Below are positions 8,979 through 18,804 of a DNA stretch of 64,000 nucleotides, in pieces. The stretch lies in assembly GCA_013177805.1 (NCBI GenBank), contig JABLXU010000007.1:1-64000 (forward strand), in the 5' to 3' direction. The notes under the pieces were generated by a model, which saw only the letters and a list, made by a program, of their open reading frames with translations, did no database searches and was not told the origin of the DNA. The translations under genes were made by a program, and so were the position numbers. The DNA is from Candidatus Omnitrophota bacterium. GTDB taxonomy: Bacteria; Hinthialibacterota; Hinthialibacteria; Hinthialibacterales; Hinthialibacteraceae. Position 1 is the first letter of the stretch, and every line of letters starts with the position of its first letter.

Positions 8979-10226
8979 ATGGACCCGGACCAACATTCGA
9001 TCAAGCAGTATCTTCAAGAACATCAAGAAGAAATGGTGGAAATGACTCAGCGGCTTTGTTCACTGGCCACGGAAAATCCGCCGGGCCATCATTTTGAAGA
9101 ATGCGTGGACTATTTGGAGGAGATCATGCGTGCGCGGGGATTCGCGACGCAGAAAGTGCGCGTCCCCCTTGAATACCAAAAGAAATACCTTCCTCCCGAA
9201 TTGTGGGACAAGCCCCGTTTCAACCTGATCAGCCGATGGGATACCGGAGGATCCAAAATCCTGCATTTCAACAGCCACTATGACGTCGTTCCGGCCACGG
9301 AGGGTTGGAAAACCGATCCCTTCGCTCCGGTCATCCGGGGGCAGCGCCTGTTTGGGCGGGGAACTTCGGATATGAAAGGGTGCCTGGTGGCCTCTATTTT
9401 CGCCGCGCAGGCTCTCCGGGATCTCAAATTGCGCCCGGTGTGGAACCTGGAATTTTCGTTTACCGCGGATGAGGAAATCGGCGGCGAATGCGGGGCCGGA
9501 TTCCTGGTCAAGAATAAAATCGTCCAACCCGACGCCGCCATTGTTTGCGAGGGAGGAGCGGGCGATTCCATCATGATCGGGCACCGGGGGGTTTTGTGGG
9601 CTGATATCCACGTTCATGGAGTTCCCGCCCACGGCTCCAATCCCGGCGCGGGCATCAATGCCTTCGAGCGCGGCATCCACCTGGCCGGCCGTTTTTTGGA
9701 ATACCACCAGCGCTGCCTGGAGCGGGTAACCCAACACGAGATGGACAAACCTCACTCCCGCCGCCCCTCCATGACGCTCGGGGGTGTTTCAGGCGGCGGT
9801 TCCAAGGTCAATACCATTCCGGGATGGTTCCACTTCACCATCGACCGCCGTCTCATCCCCGAAGAACGGGTCGCCTCGGTCATCCGCGAGTTTCAAGCCA
9901 TTCTCCGGGAGGCCAAACGGCAAGACAAAACCTTGAAAGCCGAGATGAAAATCCTCACCGGCTTCGATGCCGCCCTCACCGATCCGGATTCCTCCCTGTG
10001 CCGGGCGGCATGCCAGGCCGTGCGCGCGGTCACCGGCAAAATCCCCAATCCCCGGATTTTCGGCGCGTTCACCGATCTGCATTTCTTCACCAATCAAGCC
10101 CGCTGCCCCACCATCGGGTACGGGGTGGAAGGCAATGGCATCCACGGCCACCAGGAATACCTCGTGATTCCATCTCTCGTGAAAACCGCCCGCGTGTATG
10201 CCGAAATCGCCCGGACTCTCCCGTGA
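8979..10226 (+). CDS. M20-family metallopeptidase / acetylornithine deacetylase-like amidohydrolase
   Basis: 415 residues. Di-zinc hydrolase of the ArgE/DapE/CPG2 clan. The metal and catalytic residues are visible: H100 and D102 in HFNSHYDVV, D131 in GRGTSDMKG, the E165-E166 pair in DEEIGG, E191 in CEGGAGD and a late His in GIHGHQEY near residue 389. A dimerisation (lid) domain is inserted around residues 205-320. No signal peptide, so probably cytosolic. The substrate could be an N-acyl amino acid or a peptide; sequence alone does not decide, and no arginine or lysine biosynthesis genes adjoin it. ATG 8979 follows CCAAGG by about 9 bases. It converges with the next gene. Confidence 0.88.
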   Translation: MDPDQHSIKQYLQEHQEEMVEMTQRLCSLATENPPGHHFEECVDYLEEIMRARGFATQKVRVPLEYQKKYLPPELWDKPRFNLISRWDTGGSKILHFNSHYDVVPATEGWKTDPFAPVIRGQRLFGRGTSDMKGCLVASIFAAQALRDLKLRPVWNLEFSFTADEEIGGECGAGFLVKNKIVQPDAAIVCEGGAGDSIMIGHRGVLWADIHVHGVPAHGSNPGAGINAFERGIHLAGRFLEYHQRCLERVTQHEMDKPHSRRPSMTLGGVSGGGSKVNTIPGWFHFTIDRRLIPEERVASVIREFQAILREAKRQDKTLKAEMKILTGFDAALTDPDSSLCRAACQAVRAVTGKIPNPRIFGAFTDLHFFTNQARCPTIGYGVEGNGIHGHQEYLVIPSLVKTARVYAEIARTLP

Positions 10227-10263
10227 TTCCTGCGCGATATCCACCCCGTTGTTCTCCCTGCTC

Positions 10264-11874
10264 TCAAGCCGGGCGGTCCGCCAATTCTCGTACAAAATCG
10301 GCTTCCTCAACGGCCTGCTCCGGCAATGCCCTCCCAGTCAGGGTATCCAGAACGGCTTTGAAGAACATCCACCGCTGCCGCTTGGCTTCGTGCCGTTCGC
10401 TGATAAAATCCACCTCGATGATTCCATCCGATCCAAACCGCGCGTACGCATCTAGCGGGCCGTTTTGGAAGATTTCGAAGATCCGCGTGGTCTGTTCATC
10501 CCATGCGAGGTTGATAATCCACCCCTTCGCCTCCGCGCTTTCCAAATCCAACTTCCGTTTCCGGATGCTCCGTTTTTTCTTTTGATCAATCACTTCCCAT
10601 AGCGCTTGCCGGGTCCATTCGACGGCCTCCTCTGTCGGACCGGCGTGGAGCGGTTTTCTCATCCGTTCCAACGCCTTCTCCCGGACCAGAGTATCAATGT
10701 CCGCGGCCGGAATGACAAGCATGGCGGGCGCTTCCACCTCCTGCCGGGACCATGGCGCGAATACGTCCAGTAATTCCTGCACATGAAGCCGGTATTGTTC
10801 GGCGGCGAATTCGCGGGCGGTGGCGTTCGCTCCGTAAAAGACCACGTGGCGGGGAAACCGGTTCAACAAATCCCCCAGCGATTCAAAATCAGCGGGCAGC
10901 CGCGAGAGGATGATTTCTTGAAAATGGCCGCACAAATCCTTGCGCGTCAAAAAAAAACGGATTCGCCGGTGGTCCGCGCTGGTGAAGGGAATGGCCTTGT
11001 TGAATTGCCAGGTGTAGAGAATCTTTTCCACATCGCGGATCCGGTCTGCCTCCAAGAAGACGCGCCTTTGGGTGATTGAATTTTCGAGGGATTCCATAAA
11101 GGCGAGATGATCCAGCATGTCTTCTTCGAAATCCTGTAACAATCCGCCCCGCACGCTGACCGCCAGAGACTTGCTGACCGGATCGTTCTTGGCGGACGCG
11201 GCATCTAGTTCCAGCAACAGCTGAGACCGGAACAAGTGAAGCCAGTGCTGCCATCCTTCCGGCCCTTGAATCTGACTCAACAGTTCATGTTCCGTCCCGG
11301 TTTCCAGATCGCTTGCCCTCGAACCGATCAAAACCTGGGCAGCCAGCCGTTCCACAGTCTGGCGGATCTCATGAATGCCGAAGGGGAGCAAGATCGACTT
11401 CTGATTGGCGATGTCCACTCCCGCCTGTTGCAATCGCCGGACTGCCTCGCTTTCCGGGGTAGAACGGATCCGGTGCAGAATTTCCTTTACTAATCTCTGT
11501 ACGGATTGATTGTATAAATCGGACCGCTTGACAATTTGTTCGACCTTCTGAATGATTGGCTCGTAATCGACTTTCTGATTCCGGCTGTATTCGTAACATT
11601 GTTGGGCGAAAAATTCACAATCCTCGCTGGATAGCCAGACTTTCGCCCGGTGAAACGCTTCTTTTACGATCCGTTCCGCCCAAACCCGTTCCCGATTGGC
11701 CTTGCGCCAGTTCCACCGGTAGAAGGCGGTCGTTTTCCGGCCCCACCAAGGATTTCGCAATCCCAAATCCGATATCAACATCCCCACTCTATTGGGTGTG
11801 TAAACTCCACAAAAGAGGATGATCAGGCTTAAAATAGGCAAAACGGTGATAAGCGTCAGGAATATCATGAACAT
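10264..11874 (-). CDS. Membrane-anchored protein of unknown function
   Basis: 536 residues. A single N-terminal hydrophobic helix (about residues 2-25) precedes a large, charged, mostly alpha-helical region. Several segments have coiled-coil-like spacing (for example residues ~95-150, RSDLYNQSVQRLVKEIL). The C-terminal ~90 residues contain a more globular stretch around GWIINLAWDEQTTRIFEIF. I recognise no catalytic motif or named family. The single hydrophobic helix followed by a long helical domain fits a membrane-tethered cytoplasmic or periplasmic scaffold. Codon use looks like the rest of the window. It converges with the M20 peptidase gene and diverges from priA. Confidence 0.7.
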   Translation of the reverse strand: MFMIFLTLITVLPILSLIILFCGVYTPNRVGMLISDLGLRNPWWGRKTTAFYRWNWRKANRERVWAERIVKEAFHRAKVWLSSEDCEFFAQQCYEYSRNQKVDYEPIIQKVEQIVKRSDLYNQSVQRLVKEILHRIRSTPESEAVRRLQQAGVDIANQKSILLPFGIHEIRQTVERLAAQVLIGSRASDLETGTEHELLSQIQGPEGWQHWLHLFRSQLLLELDAASAKNDPVSKSLAVSVRGGLLQDFEEDMLDHLAFMESLENSITQRRVFLEADRIRDVEKILYTWQFNKAIPFTSADHRRIRFFLTRKDLCGHFQEIILSRLPADFESLGDLLNRFPRHVVFYGANATAREFAAEQYRLHVQELLDVFAPWSRQEVEAPAMLVIPAADIDTLVREKALERMRKPLHAGPTEEAVEWTRQALWEVIDQKKKRSIRKRKLDLESAEAKGWIINLAWDEQTTRIFEIFQNGPLDAYARFGSDGIIEVDFISERHEAKRQRWMFFKAVLDTLTGRALPEQAVEEADFVRELADRPA

Positions 11875-12176
11875 GATGGTTTCAAAAAAACCGCTTTTAT
11901 CTAATATGATAGTCCATTTTGAACGTTTTATTAACTATTTTTTTCATTTTGATAACATACATTATATTTTTTTGAGTTATGAATCATTCAAGCAAACTTG
12001 ATTCCAAAATCCGCTGCGAGGGGATCCCAACCGATATGATCTCCAGAAATTTGAAATTTTCAGAAAGAGAATTCCACCCGCACGGATTCACCGCATGAAT
12101 TGAGAGTTGAGGATTTTTGGGGACGGTTCATTTCATTTTCTACTTTAGATAAGATAGTTTAAGTTATTAAATATCA
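11875..12176. other. AT-rich divergent intergenic region upstream of priA
   Basis: 302 bases, noticeably AT-rich, between the divergent unknown gene and priA. Likely to contain promoters for both; TAAGAT near 12151 is a possible -10 box for priA. No RNA gene or repeat seen. Confidence 0.45.
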
Positions 12177-14405
12177 ATGGGTAACAAATCAAAATTCGTA
12201 GAAGTTGCTTTTCCTATCCCTGCCCGGCAACTTTTCACGTATCTCATCCCGGAACACCTGAGAGGCCAAATCCAGCCCGGCTGCCGGCTCTTTGCCCAAT
12301 TGGGAAACCGCAAAGCGCTAGGATTCGCCGCCCACATACTGGATACTCCTCCCGCTCAGATCAAAGACCTCAAACCGGTGCTGCATCTCCTCGATGAAGA
12401 ACCCCTGTTCGGCCCTGAACTGCTCCGTTTTCTCCGCTGGACCGCCGATTACTACATGGCTTCCCTGGGTGAGACATTCGCCGCCGCCTACCCGTTTTCT
12501 CCGGCCACGCGCCCCCGGATGGTCAAGGTCGTGTTACTGAATGACAGGATTCTCACCAGCGAACAGATCCCCGAGGACATCCAGAAGCCGAATCAACGCC
12601 GGGTGATCGAGTTTCTCATCCACCGCAAGGCCTTGCTATCCCCCGCGGACATCTCCCGCGAATTGGGTGTTGGCCCTTCCACACTGAAAACCCTGGAAAA
12701 ACACGGCTGGCTTCGGATCGAATCCCGGGAGCAGGCCCGCGTGCCCCAGTTCGCCTACAAGGGAGATTACGGCGCGGATCTCACGTTGACTTCGGACCAG
12801 GAACAAGCCCTGGCCCTCATCGAGCGCGCCTTACGGCAGGCATCGCCCAAACCCATTCTCATCCAGGGAGTCACCGGCAGCGGTAAGACTGAGATTTATC
12901 TGCGCGCCATCGACACCGTCCTGCGTCTGGGGAAAACCGCACTGGTGCTGATCCCTGAAATCTCCCTCACGCCCCAGACCATGGACCGCTTCCGCTCCCG
13001 TTTCGGGGACCGCGTGGGGATTCTGCACAGCGGCCTCGGGCAGGGGGAACGCTACGACGAATGGCGCATGGCCCGCCATGGGGAACGCCCCATCCTGGTG
13101 GGAACCCGCTCGGCCATCTTCGCGCCCTTGGAGAATCCCGGCCTGATTATCGTCGATGAGGAACACGACGGTTCGTACAAGCAGTCCGATCCCAGTCCCC
13201 GCTACCACGCCCGGGACTTGGCCGTGGTCCGCGCCCACCTGGCCGGGACCCTGGCGGTGCTGGGGTCCGCCACCCCTTCCGCCGAATCGGCTTACAATGT
13301 CCGGTCCGGCAAGTATGAAGGGATCGAGCTGAGGCAGCGCGCTTCTACTCATGGTCTGCCTATGGTTCAACTGGTGGACATGCGCGGCCGTGCCGGGGAC
13401 GAAGCCATTCTTAGCCGCGAACTGTTCGAGGCGCTGTGGGACCGGTACGAGAACCGCCAACAATCCATCCTGTTTCTCAACCGCCGGGGATTCGCGACCT
13501 CTCTGATCTGCAACCACTGCGGGCATATCCTGATGTGCGACCATTGCAGCGTGGCCATGGTCTTTCACAACAGCCAACGCCTGCTGATTTGCCACCATTG
13601 TGACGCCCGCAAACCGCCGCCGGAGTATTGTCCCGCCTGCACCGAAAAATTCATTCGCCAGCGCGGATACGGCACCGAGCGGGTCGTGCAAGAAGTTGAG
13701 GAGAAGATTCCCGGCGCGCGCGTGGTGCGGCTTGACCGCGACACCACCCGGCAAAAAGGCGAACACGACCGCCTCCTGACTCCCTTTCGCCAAGGCGAAA
13801 GCGACATCCTGGTGGGGACACAGATGATCGCCAAAGGCTTGGATTTCCCCAATGTCACCCTGGTTGGCGTCCTCAACGCTGACTACGCCCTTTCGCTTCC
13901 CGATTTCCGCGCCGCCGAGCGCACCTTCACGCTGCTCACCCAGGTGGCGGGACGGGCGGGCCGCGGCAAGCATCCCGGCGAAGTGTTCATTCAAACCTAT
14001 TGCCCGGATCACTACAGCATCCAGCTGGCCCTCACCCAGGACTACAATGCCTTCTATGAAAAGGAAATCCGCTACCGCCGCCTGATCGGATTCCCGCCTT
14101 TTTCCCGCATTGTCCTGTGGCGCGTCGAATCCACCATCGAAGACATCGCCCGCGGCAAAGCCTGGGAACTGTACTCCATCCTGTCCGCCGCCCTGCAAGG
14201 CCACCAAGGTGTCACGCTGCTGCCGCCCGTGGAAGCACCACTCTACCGCCTGCGCGACTTCTTCCGATGGCAGATCGCGCTGAAAAGCCGCAGCCTTCCG
14301 GCCATCCGCTCCCTCCTGTCCAACAAGGCCCTGCTGAAATTCATCACCCTGCGCCGCAGGGAATTGCGCGTCATCCAGGATGTTGACCCCTCGGATATGT
14401 TATGA
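12177..14405 (+). CDS. priA: Primosomal protein N' (replication restart helicase PriA)
   Basis: 742 residues, normal length for PriA. It restarts stalled replication forks by unwinding the lagging-strand arm and loading the primosome. The N-terminal DNA-binding region begins VAFPIPARQLFTYLIP. Walker A is GVTGSGKTEIY (about residues 231-241) and the DEEH box is near residue 326. The paired zinc-binding cysteines lie at about 444-487 (CNHCGHILMCDHC, then CHHC, then CPAC), between helicase lobes. Late helicase motifs include LVGTQMIAKGLDFPNV and QVAGRAGR. The C-terminal domain is complete. It is followed 47 nt after its stop codon by a pseudopilin gene of unrelated function. Confidence 0.97.
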   Translation: MGNKSKFVEVAFPIPARQLFTYLIPEHLRGQIQPGCRLFAQLGNRKALGFAAHILDTPPAQIKDLKPVLHLLDEEPLFGPELLRFLRWTADYYMASLGETFAAAYPFSPATRPRMVKVVLLNDRILTSEQIPEDIQKPNQRRVIEFLIHRKALLSPADISRELGVGPSTLKTLEKHGWLRIESREQARVPQFAYKGDYGADLTLTSDQEQALALIERALRQASPKPILIQGVTGSGKTEIYLRAIDTVLRLGKTALVLIPEISLTPQTMDRFRSRFGDRVGILHSGLGQGERYDEWRMARHGERPILVGTRSAIFAPLENPGLIIVDEEHDGSYKQSDPSPRYHARDLAVVRAHLAGTLAVLGSATPSAESAYNVRSGKYEGIELRQRASTHGLPMVQLVDMRGRAGDEAILSRELFEALWDRYENRQQSILFLNRRGFATSLICNHCGHILMCDHCSVAMVFHNSQRLLICHHCDARKPPPEYCPACTEKFIRQRGYGTERVVQEVEEKIPGARVVRLDRDTTRQKGEHDRLLTPFRQGESDILVGTQMIAKGLDFPNVTLVGVLNADYALSLPDFRAAERTFTLLTQVAGRAGRGKHPGEVFIQTYCPDHYSIQLALTQDYNAFYEKEIRYRRLIGFPPFSRIVLWRVESTIEDIARGKAWELYSILSAALQGHQGVTLLPPVEAPLYRLRDFFRWQIALKSRSLPAIRSLLSNKALLKFITLRRRELRVIQDVDPSDML

Positions 14406-14467
14406 TTCCATGAAGCGGATACGGATTCGCCGTTCCCCGGCCACATCCCGGAATGAGGGAGAATAAA

Positions 14468-15109
14468 ATGACGTCCAAAACCGCGTTCACCCTCATCGAA
14501 TTGCTGATCGTGGTGGCGATCATCGGCATTCTGGCCGCCATCGCCGTTCCCAACTTTTTGAACGCCCAGATCCGCGCCAAGATTGCCCGCAACTACGCCG
14601 ACATGCGCTCCCTGGGGACCGCCATCGAGCAGTTGCGCCTCGACAAAGGTGTCATGTTGATCGACTGGTGGGATGATGACCTGGAAGCCGGCCACGAACG
14701 TTTACGCAGCGTCTTCAATCTGGTGGGCGCCGGTCCCGATTTTGAGGCGCGCAGCTGCCAGGCGGTGCTCGCGCCCCTCACCTCCCCCATCGCCTATATC
14801 ACCTCCATTCCTTACGATCCGTTTCAACCAACACCCGGGGCGTATTATTATCTCGACGACGATCCCGAGTTCCCCGGCGAGGACCACGATTTCCCTTCGT
14901 TCAAATTGGCCACCGCGCATCTCTATGGCAACGTCGGCCTGCGTGTGGGCGAATGGGGCCTGGGCGGGATCGGCCCGGACGGCCGCTGGGGGGGACTAGG
15001 AACCAACAACTCCGCCACCCAGTTGACCTACCGGGGCATCAAATACGACGCCAGCAACGGCCTGGCCAGCCAAGGGGACATCATGTTCACCTCGCGGGGG
15101 GTTGAATAA
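14468..15109 (+). CDS. Pseudopilin 1 (type II secretion/type IV pilin-like prepilin)
   Basis: 213 residues. A short leader ends KTA before FTLIELLIVVAIIGILAA, so prepilin peptidase should cut between Ala and Phe and methylate the new N-terminus. The hydrophobic helix (residues ~8-28) continues into VPNFLNAQIRAKIAR. The C-terminal globular part carries GGIGPDGRWGG and KYDASNGLASQGDI, motifs shared with the two other pseudopilins in the window. ATG 14468 is preferred over 14453 because GAGGGAG lies 6 nt upstream. No secretion ATPase or platform gene is adjacent, so this is likely a dispersed substrate or minor pilin of a machine encoded elsewhere. Confidence 0.88.
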   Translation: MTSKTAFTLIELLIVVAIIGILAAIAVPNFLNAQIRAKIARNYADMRSLGTAIEQLRLDKGVMLIDWWDDDLEAGHERLRSVFNLVGAGPDFEARSCQAVLAPLTSPIAYITSIPYDPFQPTPGAYYYLDDDPEFPGEDHDFPSFKLATAHLYGNVGLRVGEWGLGGIGPDGRWGGLGTNNSATQLTYRGIKYDASNGLASQGDIMFTSRGVE

Positions 15110-15583
15110 TCGGAATGAAGCATCATCGTGTGGGTATAAAATCTTCCAGGAATGCGTCGCTGGAGCGGAGTCTCTCGGCCCAGGATTGGAACCTGAATAC
15201 ACCGGCCCGCCGGATGCCAGATGCATCCGTCAGCCCATGCCGGAGCTATCCGCGCCCAGGATTGAAACCCTGGGTTATTTCAGACGTCCCCTGAAGGGGA
15301 CTCATTACCGGGTAAAGTAAGGCTATCAGTTTCATCCGGGAGGTGCGTAACGAATGAGGTACAATCGATTTCAATCATTCCGGGATGAGGGAGAGATAAT
15401 TTTGGTTTGGCTATCATCGATCCTCTCGAAGAGAAGAAAACCGGGGATCTGAATGAGCGTACGCCTTGCCGGATGAACCAGAAATAAGACAAACACTTTC
15501 CCCAAACAATCTTTTCCCGGAGGGAGAGGGAACGGGGAATGTGGGAACAATTTACTGGTACGGCTGGATAAGTCAAAGGAACC
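15110..15583. other. Intergenic region with decayed hairpin-repeat modules
   Basis: 474 bases with no credible gene. It contains CCCAGG...CCTGGG (15255-15274) and the perfect hairpin GTCCCC-TGAA-GGGGAC (15286-15301). It also has a GC-rich GGAGGGAGAGGGAACGGGG run (near 15520). The hairpins resemble modules of the tandem repeat at 33612-34109, so I read this as a degraded relative of that element. Confidence 0.55.
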
Positions 15584-16969
15584 ATGTGTCCATCGATCCT
15601 AATCGCCGATGACGAACTCAACACGCGCGAAGGGCTGCGCAAAGCCCTCGCTTCCGATTACCGCAAGGTGGATACCGCGGCGGATGGCAGCGAAGCCCTG
15701 GCCAAACTCAAGCGCCAGGATTACGACGTCCTGATCACTGACATCCGCATGCCCGGCCTCGATGGGATGCAGCTTTTGCAGAAAACCCGGGAACTCAGCC
15801 CGCCTCCCGGCGTGATCCTGCTTACCGCCTACGGCACCATCGAAATGGCCGTCGAGGCTATGAAACTCGGCGCGTACAACTACCTCACCAAACCCGTGAA
15901 CCTGGACGAGCTCGAACTCCTGGTCAACCAGATCTTGGAGAAACGCCAGATCGAACAGGAAATCGAATTTCACCGCGAACGGGACCGCGCCGTGGAAGGC
16001 TTCGAGGGCATCGTCGGCGAAAGCCCCCCCATCCAGCAGTTGATCGGCCAGATCAAACAGATCGCGCCCACCAAAGCCACCGTGCTGATCACCGGCGAAA
16101 CCGGGACGGGCAAGGAACTGGTCGCCCGCGCCATTCACAACCTCAGCCCCCGGCGGCACCGGTTGTTCGTGCCCATCCATTGCGCCGCTCTGTCCGAAAA
16201 TCTGCTCGAGAGCGAACTCTTCGGCCACGAGCGCGGGGCGTTCACCGGCGCGATCAAACAAAAAAAAGGCCGCTTCGAGCAAGCTCATCAAGGAACCATC
16301 TTTCTGGACGAAGTCTCCGAAATTTCCGCCGGCATTCAAGTGAAATTGCTGCGCGTGTTGCAAGAGAAAGCCTTTGAGCGCGTAGGCGGAACCGAGACGA
16401 TCTCCGTGGACATCCGCATCCTGGCCGCCACCAATGTCGATCTGCAAAAATTAGTCGACGAGGATAAATTCCGGGAGGATCTTTACTACCGCCTCAAGGT
16501 AGTCACTCTCGATATCCCGCCGTTACGCGAACGCGCTGGCGATATCCCCCTTCTGACCACCACCTTCATCCAACGCTACGCCCTCGAAAACGGCAAGGGC
16601 CCCATGCAAATCACCCCGGAAGCGCTCAACTGCCTCCAGAAATATCAATGGCCCGGCAATGTCCGCGAACTGCAGGGCGTGTTGGAAAGCATGGTCATCC
16701 TGGCCCGCGGCAACCGTCTGGATCTTGAAAACATCCCCCTCGAAATCCGGCGGCAAGTTCAGCCCGGACTTCCCCTGCCGGCGCCTCCCCTCCCTCCCGG
16801 CAACGCCACGCTGGCCGATATCGAGAAAAAAGTCATTCTCGAAACCCTGGAAAAATTCCAGGGCAACCGCACCAAGACCGCCGAAGCCCTGGGCATCGGC
16901 CGCCGCACCTTGATTCGCAAATTACATGAATATGGTGTAACCAAATCCTCGGAGGATAACGAATCATGA
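15584..16969 (+). CDS. NtrC-family sigma-54-dependent response regulator
   Basis: 461 residues. The receiver domain (residues 1-~120) has the acidic pair DD at 9-10, phospho-acceptor D53 and the lysine in LTKPV. The AAA+ domain has Walker A GETGTGKE (171-178), the sigma-54 contact loop GAFTGA intact at 218-223 and Walker B IFLDEV (~239-244). A Fis-type helix-turn-helix (NRTKTAEALGIGRRTLIRKL) closes the protein. It should activate sigma-54 promoters when phosphorylated. No histidine kinase is adjacent, so it is an orphan here. Its stop codon overlaps the start of the sialidase-like gene (ATGA), suggesting the two are co-translated. Confidence 0.95.
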   Translation: MCPSILIADDELNTREGLRKALASDYRKVDTAADGSEALAKLKRQDYDVLITDIRMPGLDGMQLLQKTRELSPPPGVILLTAYGTIEMAVEAMKLGAYNYLTKPVNLDELELLVNQILEKRQIEQEIEFHRERDRAVEGFEGIVGESPPIQQLIGQIKQIAPTKATVLITGETGTGKELVARAIHNLSPRRHRLFVPIHCAALSENLLESELFGHERGAFTGAIKQKKGRFEQAHQGTIFLDEVSEISAGIQVKLLRVLQEKAFERVGGTETISVDIRILAATNVDLQKLVDEDKFREDLYYRLKVVTLDIPPLRERAGDIPLLTTTFIQRYALENGKGPMQITPEALNCLQKYQWPGNVRELQGVLESMVILARGNRLDLENIPLEIRRQVQPGLPLPAPPLPPGNATLADIEKKVILETLEKFQGNRTKTAEALGIGRRTLIRKLHEYGVTKSSEDNES

Positions 16970-18183
16970 CGCCAACCCAATCCACCCCATCCAACGGATC
17001 TCATGAAAGAATCAACCTGAACATTCGGAAGATCGTGCTGGCAGGGATTCTGGGGGGAATTCTGGCCGGCGGTTCCCCGATGGCTTTGGCAGCAGAACCG
17101 GAGGCCCCGCTGGATGTCTTCGCGTTTCCCTCCATTCAGCACATGGTGTTGATTGAAGGCGGCGGGTATTTTCCCATCTTGAACAATATGGGAAACGATC
17201 TCTATGCCGTGTTCCGCACCGGCGGCGGGCATCTGGGGCGCGGCGGCGCGCTGGTCATCACCCATTCCCTGCCGGATACCGCCCGCTGGTCACCGCGGAT
17301 CACCGTGGTGGACGGCCCCGAGGATGACCGCAATCCCGCCGTGGGTTTCGGAAAAAACAACCGGATCATCGTGGGTTATCACGAGCAAGGCAGCTACACG
17401 CCGGAGGGAAAATACCAGCCCAGCCTCAACAAGGCTCTCTGCAAGGTCACCCTTTCCGATGACCTGGGAAATACCTGGTCCACTCCCCAACCCTTGGGTA
17501 TCGCCGGCCTGGAGACGTGTTCACCCTATGGGCGGATCATTTCGTTGCCGGACGGCACACTGCTGATGAACGTCTATGGCCCCTACACGGATACAGTTCC
17601 CGGTATGGAAGCCGTGGACAAGAATCAAGGCGATTACGCTTACCTGGTCCGTTCCACCGATAACGGCCAGACGTGGAAGGATCCTTCCCTCATCCTGGCC
17701 GCTCACAACGAGACCGCCCTGCTTCGCCTGTCCGACGGGCGGTTGCTGGCCGTGTCACGTGGCAGCACCAATCAACAACGCCTGGATTACACGCTCAGCC
17801 TGGATGAGGGCCGCACATGGTCCGAGCCCTTGCGGCTTACAGGGCCCAGTCAGCATCCCGCCGACCTGATCCCGCTTTCCAACGGCTGGATTCTGATGCT
17901 CTTCGGCGACCGCAGCGGCAGTGAGCACACCATCAAAGGGATCATTTCCCGCGACCACGCCTTGTCCTGGGATGTGGATCATACCCTCATCCTCTCCCGC
18001 CCGGTGAAAGGGGATTTCGGCTATCCCAGCGGGGTGTTGCTTCCCAACGGCACCCTGGCCTACATGTACTATTGGGCCGGCCCCGCTAAGGACGCTTATG
18101 ATTATTCCCAAGCCCGCGGGTACGTAATTCAATTCAAGGAATCCGACCTGATCGCGGCGTATGAAGAGTGGTTGGGGGAATGA
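16966..18183 (+). CDS. Exported sialidase/BNR-repeat-like glycosidase
   Basis: 405 residues. A signal peptide (to about residue 46, ending ALA) follows an N-terminal extension, so the product is secreted or periplasmic. The body is a six-bladed propeller with Asp-box repeats visible as SDDLGNTW, STDNGQTW, SLDEGRTW and the degenerate SRDHALSW, as in sialidases and related exo-alpha-glycosidases. Proteins of this fold remove terminal sialic acid or other sugars, but many BNR proteins have other or unknown activities. I do not assign a substrate. Its ATG lies within the ATGA overlap with the upstream response regulator gene. Confidence 0.8.
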   Translation: MTPTQSTPSNGSHERINLNIRKIVLAGILGGILAGGSPMALAAEPEAPLDVFAFPSIQHMVLIEGGGYFPILNNMGNDLYAVFRTGGGHLGRGGALVITHSLPDTARWSPRITVVDGPEDDRNPAVGFGKNNRIIVGYHEQGSYTPEGKYQPSLNKALCKVTLSDDLGNTWSTPQPLGIAGLETCSPYGRIISLPDGTLLMNVYGPYTDTVPGMEAVDKNQGDYAYLVRSTDNGQTWKDPSLILAAHNETALLRLSDGRLLAVSRGSTNQQRLDYTLSLDEGRTWSEPLRLTGPSQHPADLIPLSNGWILMLFGDRSGSEHTIKGIISRDHALSWDVDHTLILSRPVKGDFGYPSGVLLPNGTLAYMYYWAGPAKDAYDYSQARGYVIQFKESDLIAAYEEWLGE

Positions 18184-18354
18184 GCAAGCCGAAACGCAGA
18201 ATTGCCCCATCCAGGTCATGCTTGGGGTAAGAATCAAATTTTCCTGATTGGATTGCCGATTGAGAAATTCTCCCGCTGAGGCCCCATCCGCCACACCAAG
18301 ATTATCCTGCGGTCCTCTCCGATTCCATGGCTAGCGGCAATCGATCCCCCGTAA

Positions 18355-18383
18355 AACCGAAAACGGCCCGCCGGGGGCCGTTG
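18355..18383 (-). terminator. Intrinsic terminator of tRNA-Phe
   Basis: On the minus strand AACGGCCC-CCGGC-GGGCCGTT (arms 18375-18382 and 18362-18369) is followed by TTCGGTTTT. It starts 16 bases past the 3' end of tRNA-Phe. Confidence 0.7.
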
Positions 18384-18398
18384 AACTGTTCGGTGAAA

Positions 18399-18471
<73 letters not shown>

Positions 18472-18483
18472 CGGTGTGTAATA

Positions 18484-18512
18484 AATAAACTTGCAACCTG
18501 CCCTTCTGTCAA
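18484..18512 (-). promoter_or_regulatory. Sigma-70 promoter of tRNA-Phe
   Basis: On the minus strand a perfect -35 TTGACA (18507-18512) is separated by 17 bases from TTTATT (18484-18489). Transcription would begin a few bases before the mature tRNA 5' end at 18471. Confidence 0.65.
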
Positions 18513-18804
18513 GGCGAATTGAAGGACGAAAAGATATTTTAACCATCCGGCCTTCTAATGAAAAGCGGGGGACATGAGGAAACATGATTTGTCATGAAAA
18601 AAATCCGAAATCCCATGCTTCGGAAATGGTCCACCATCATAAACCAATGACGGGTTTCTATGACCAGATTCAATCCGTAAGTGCGGCCGGCCTTATCAAG
18701 TTTTGGGGAGAAAAACGGTTGACGAAGCTCGATCTTTGGAGAGAATCGTGAAATCATGAGGTATTCGTTCTTTGAATTCTCCAGGAAGGCTCCTTCCCCA
18801 GCGG
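18513..18804. other. Intergenic region before pseudopilin 2
   Basis: About 290 bases between the tRNA-Phe promoter and the pseudopilin start, with no gene seen. A GGAAGG-CT-CCTTCC hairpin (18784-18797) lies just upstream of the pseudopilin start. Confidence 0.45.

Noticed and set aside
12831..14207. 458-residue minus-strand frame opposite priA
   Set aside because: Antisense shadow of a well-conserved priA; no domain or signal seen.
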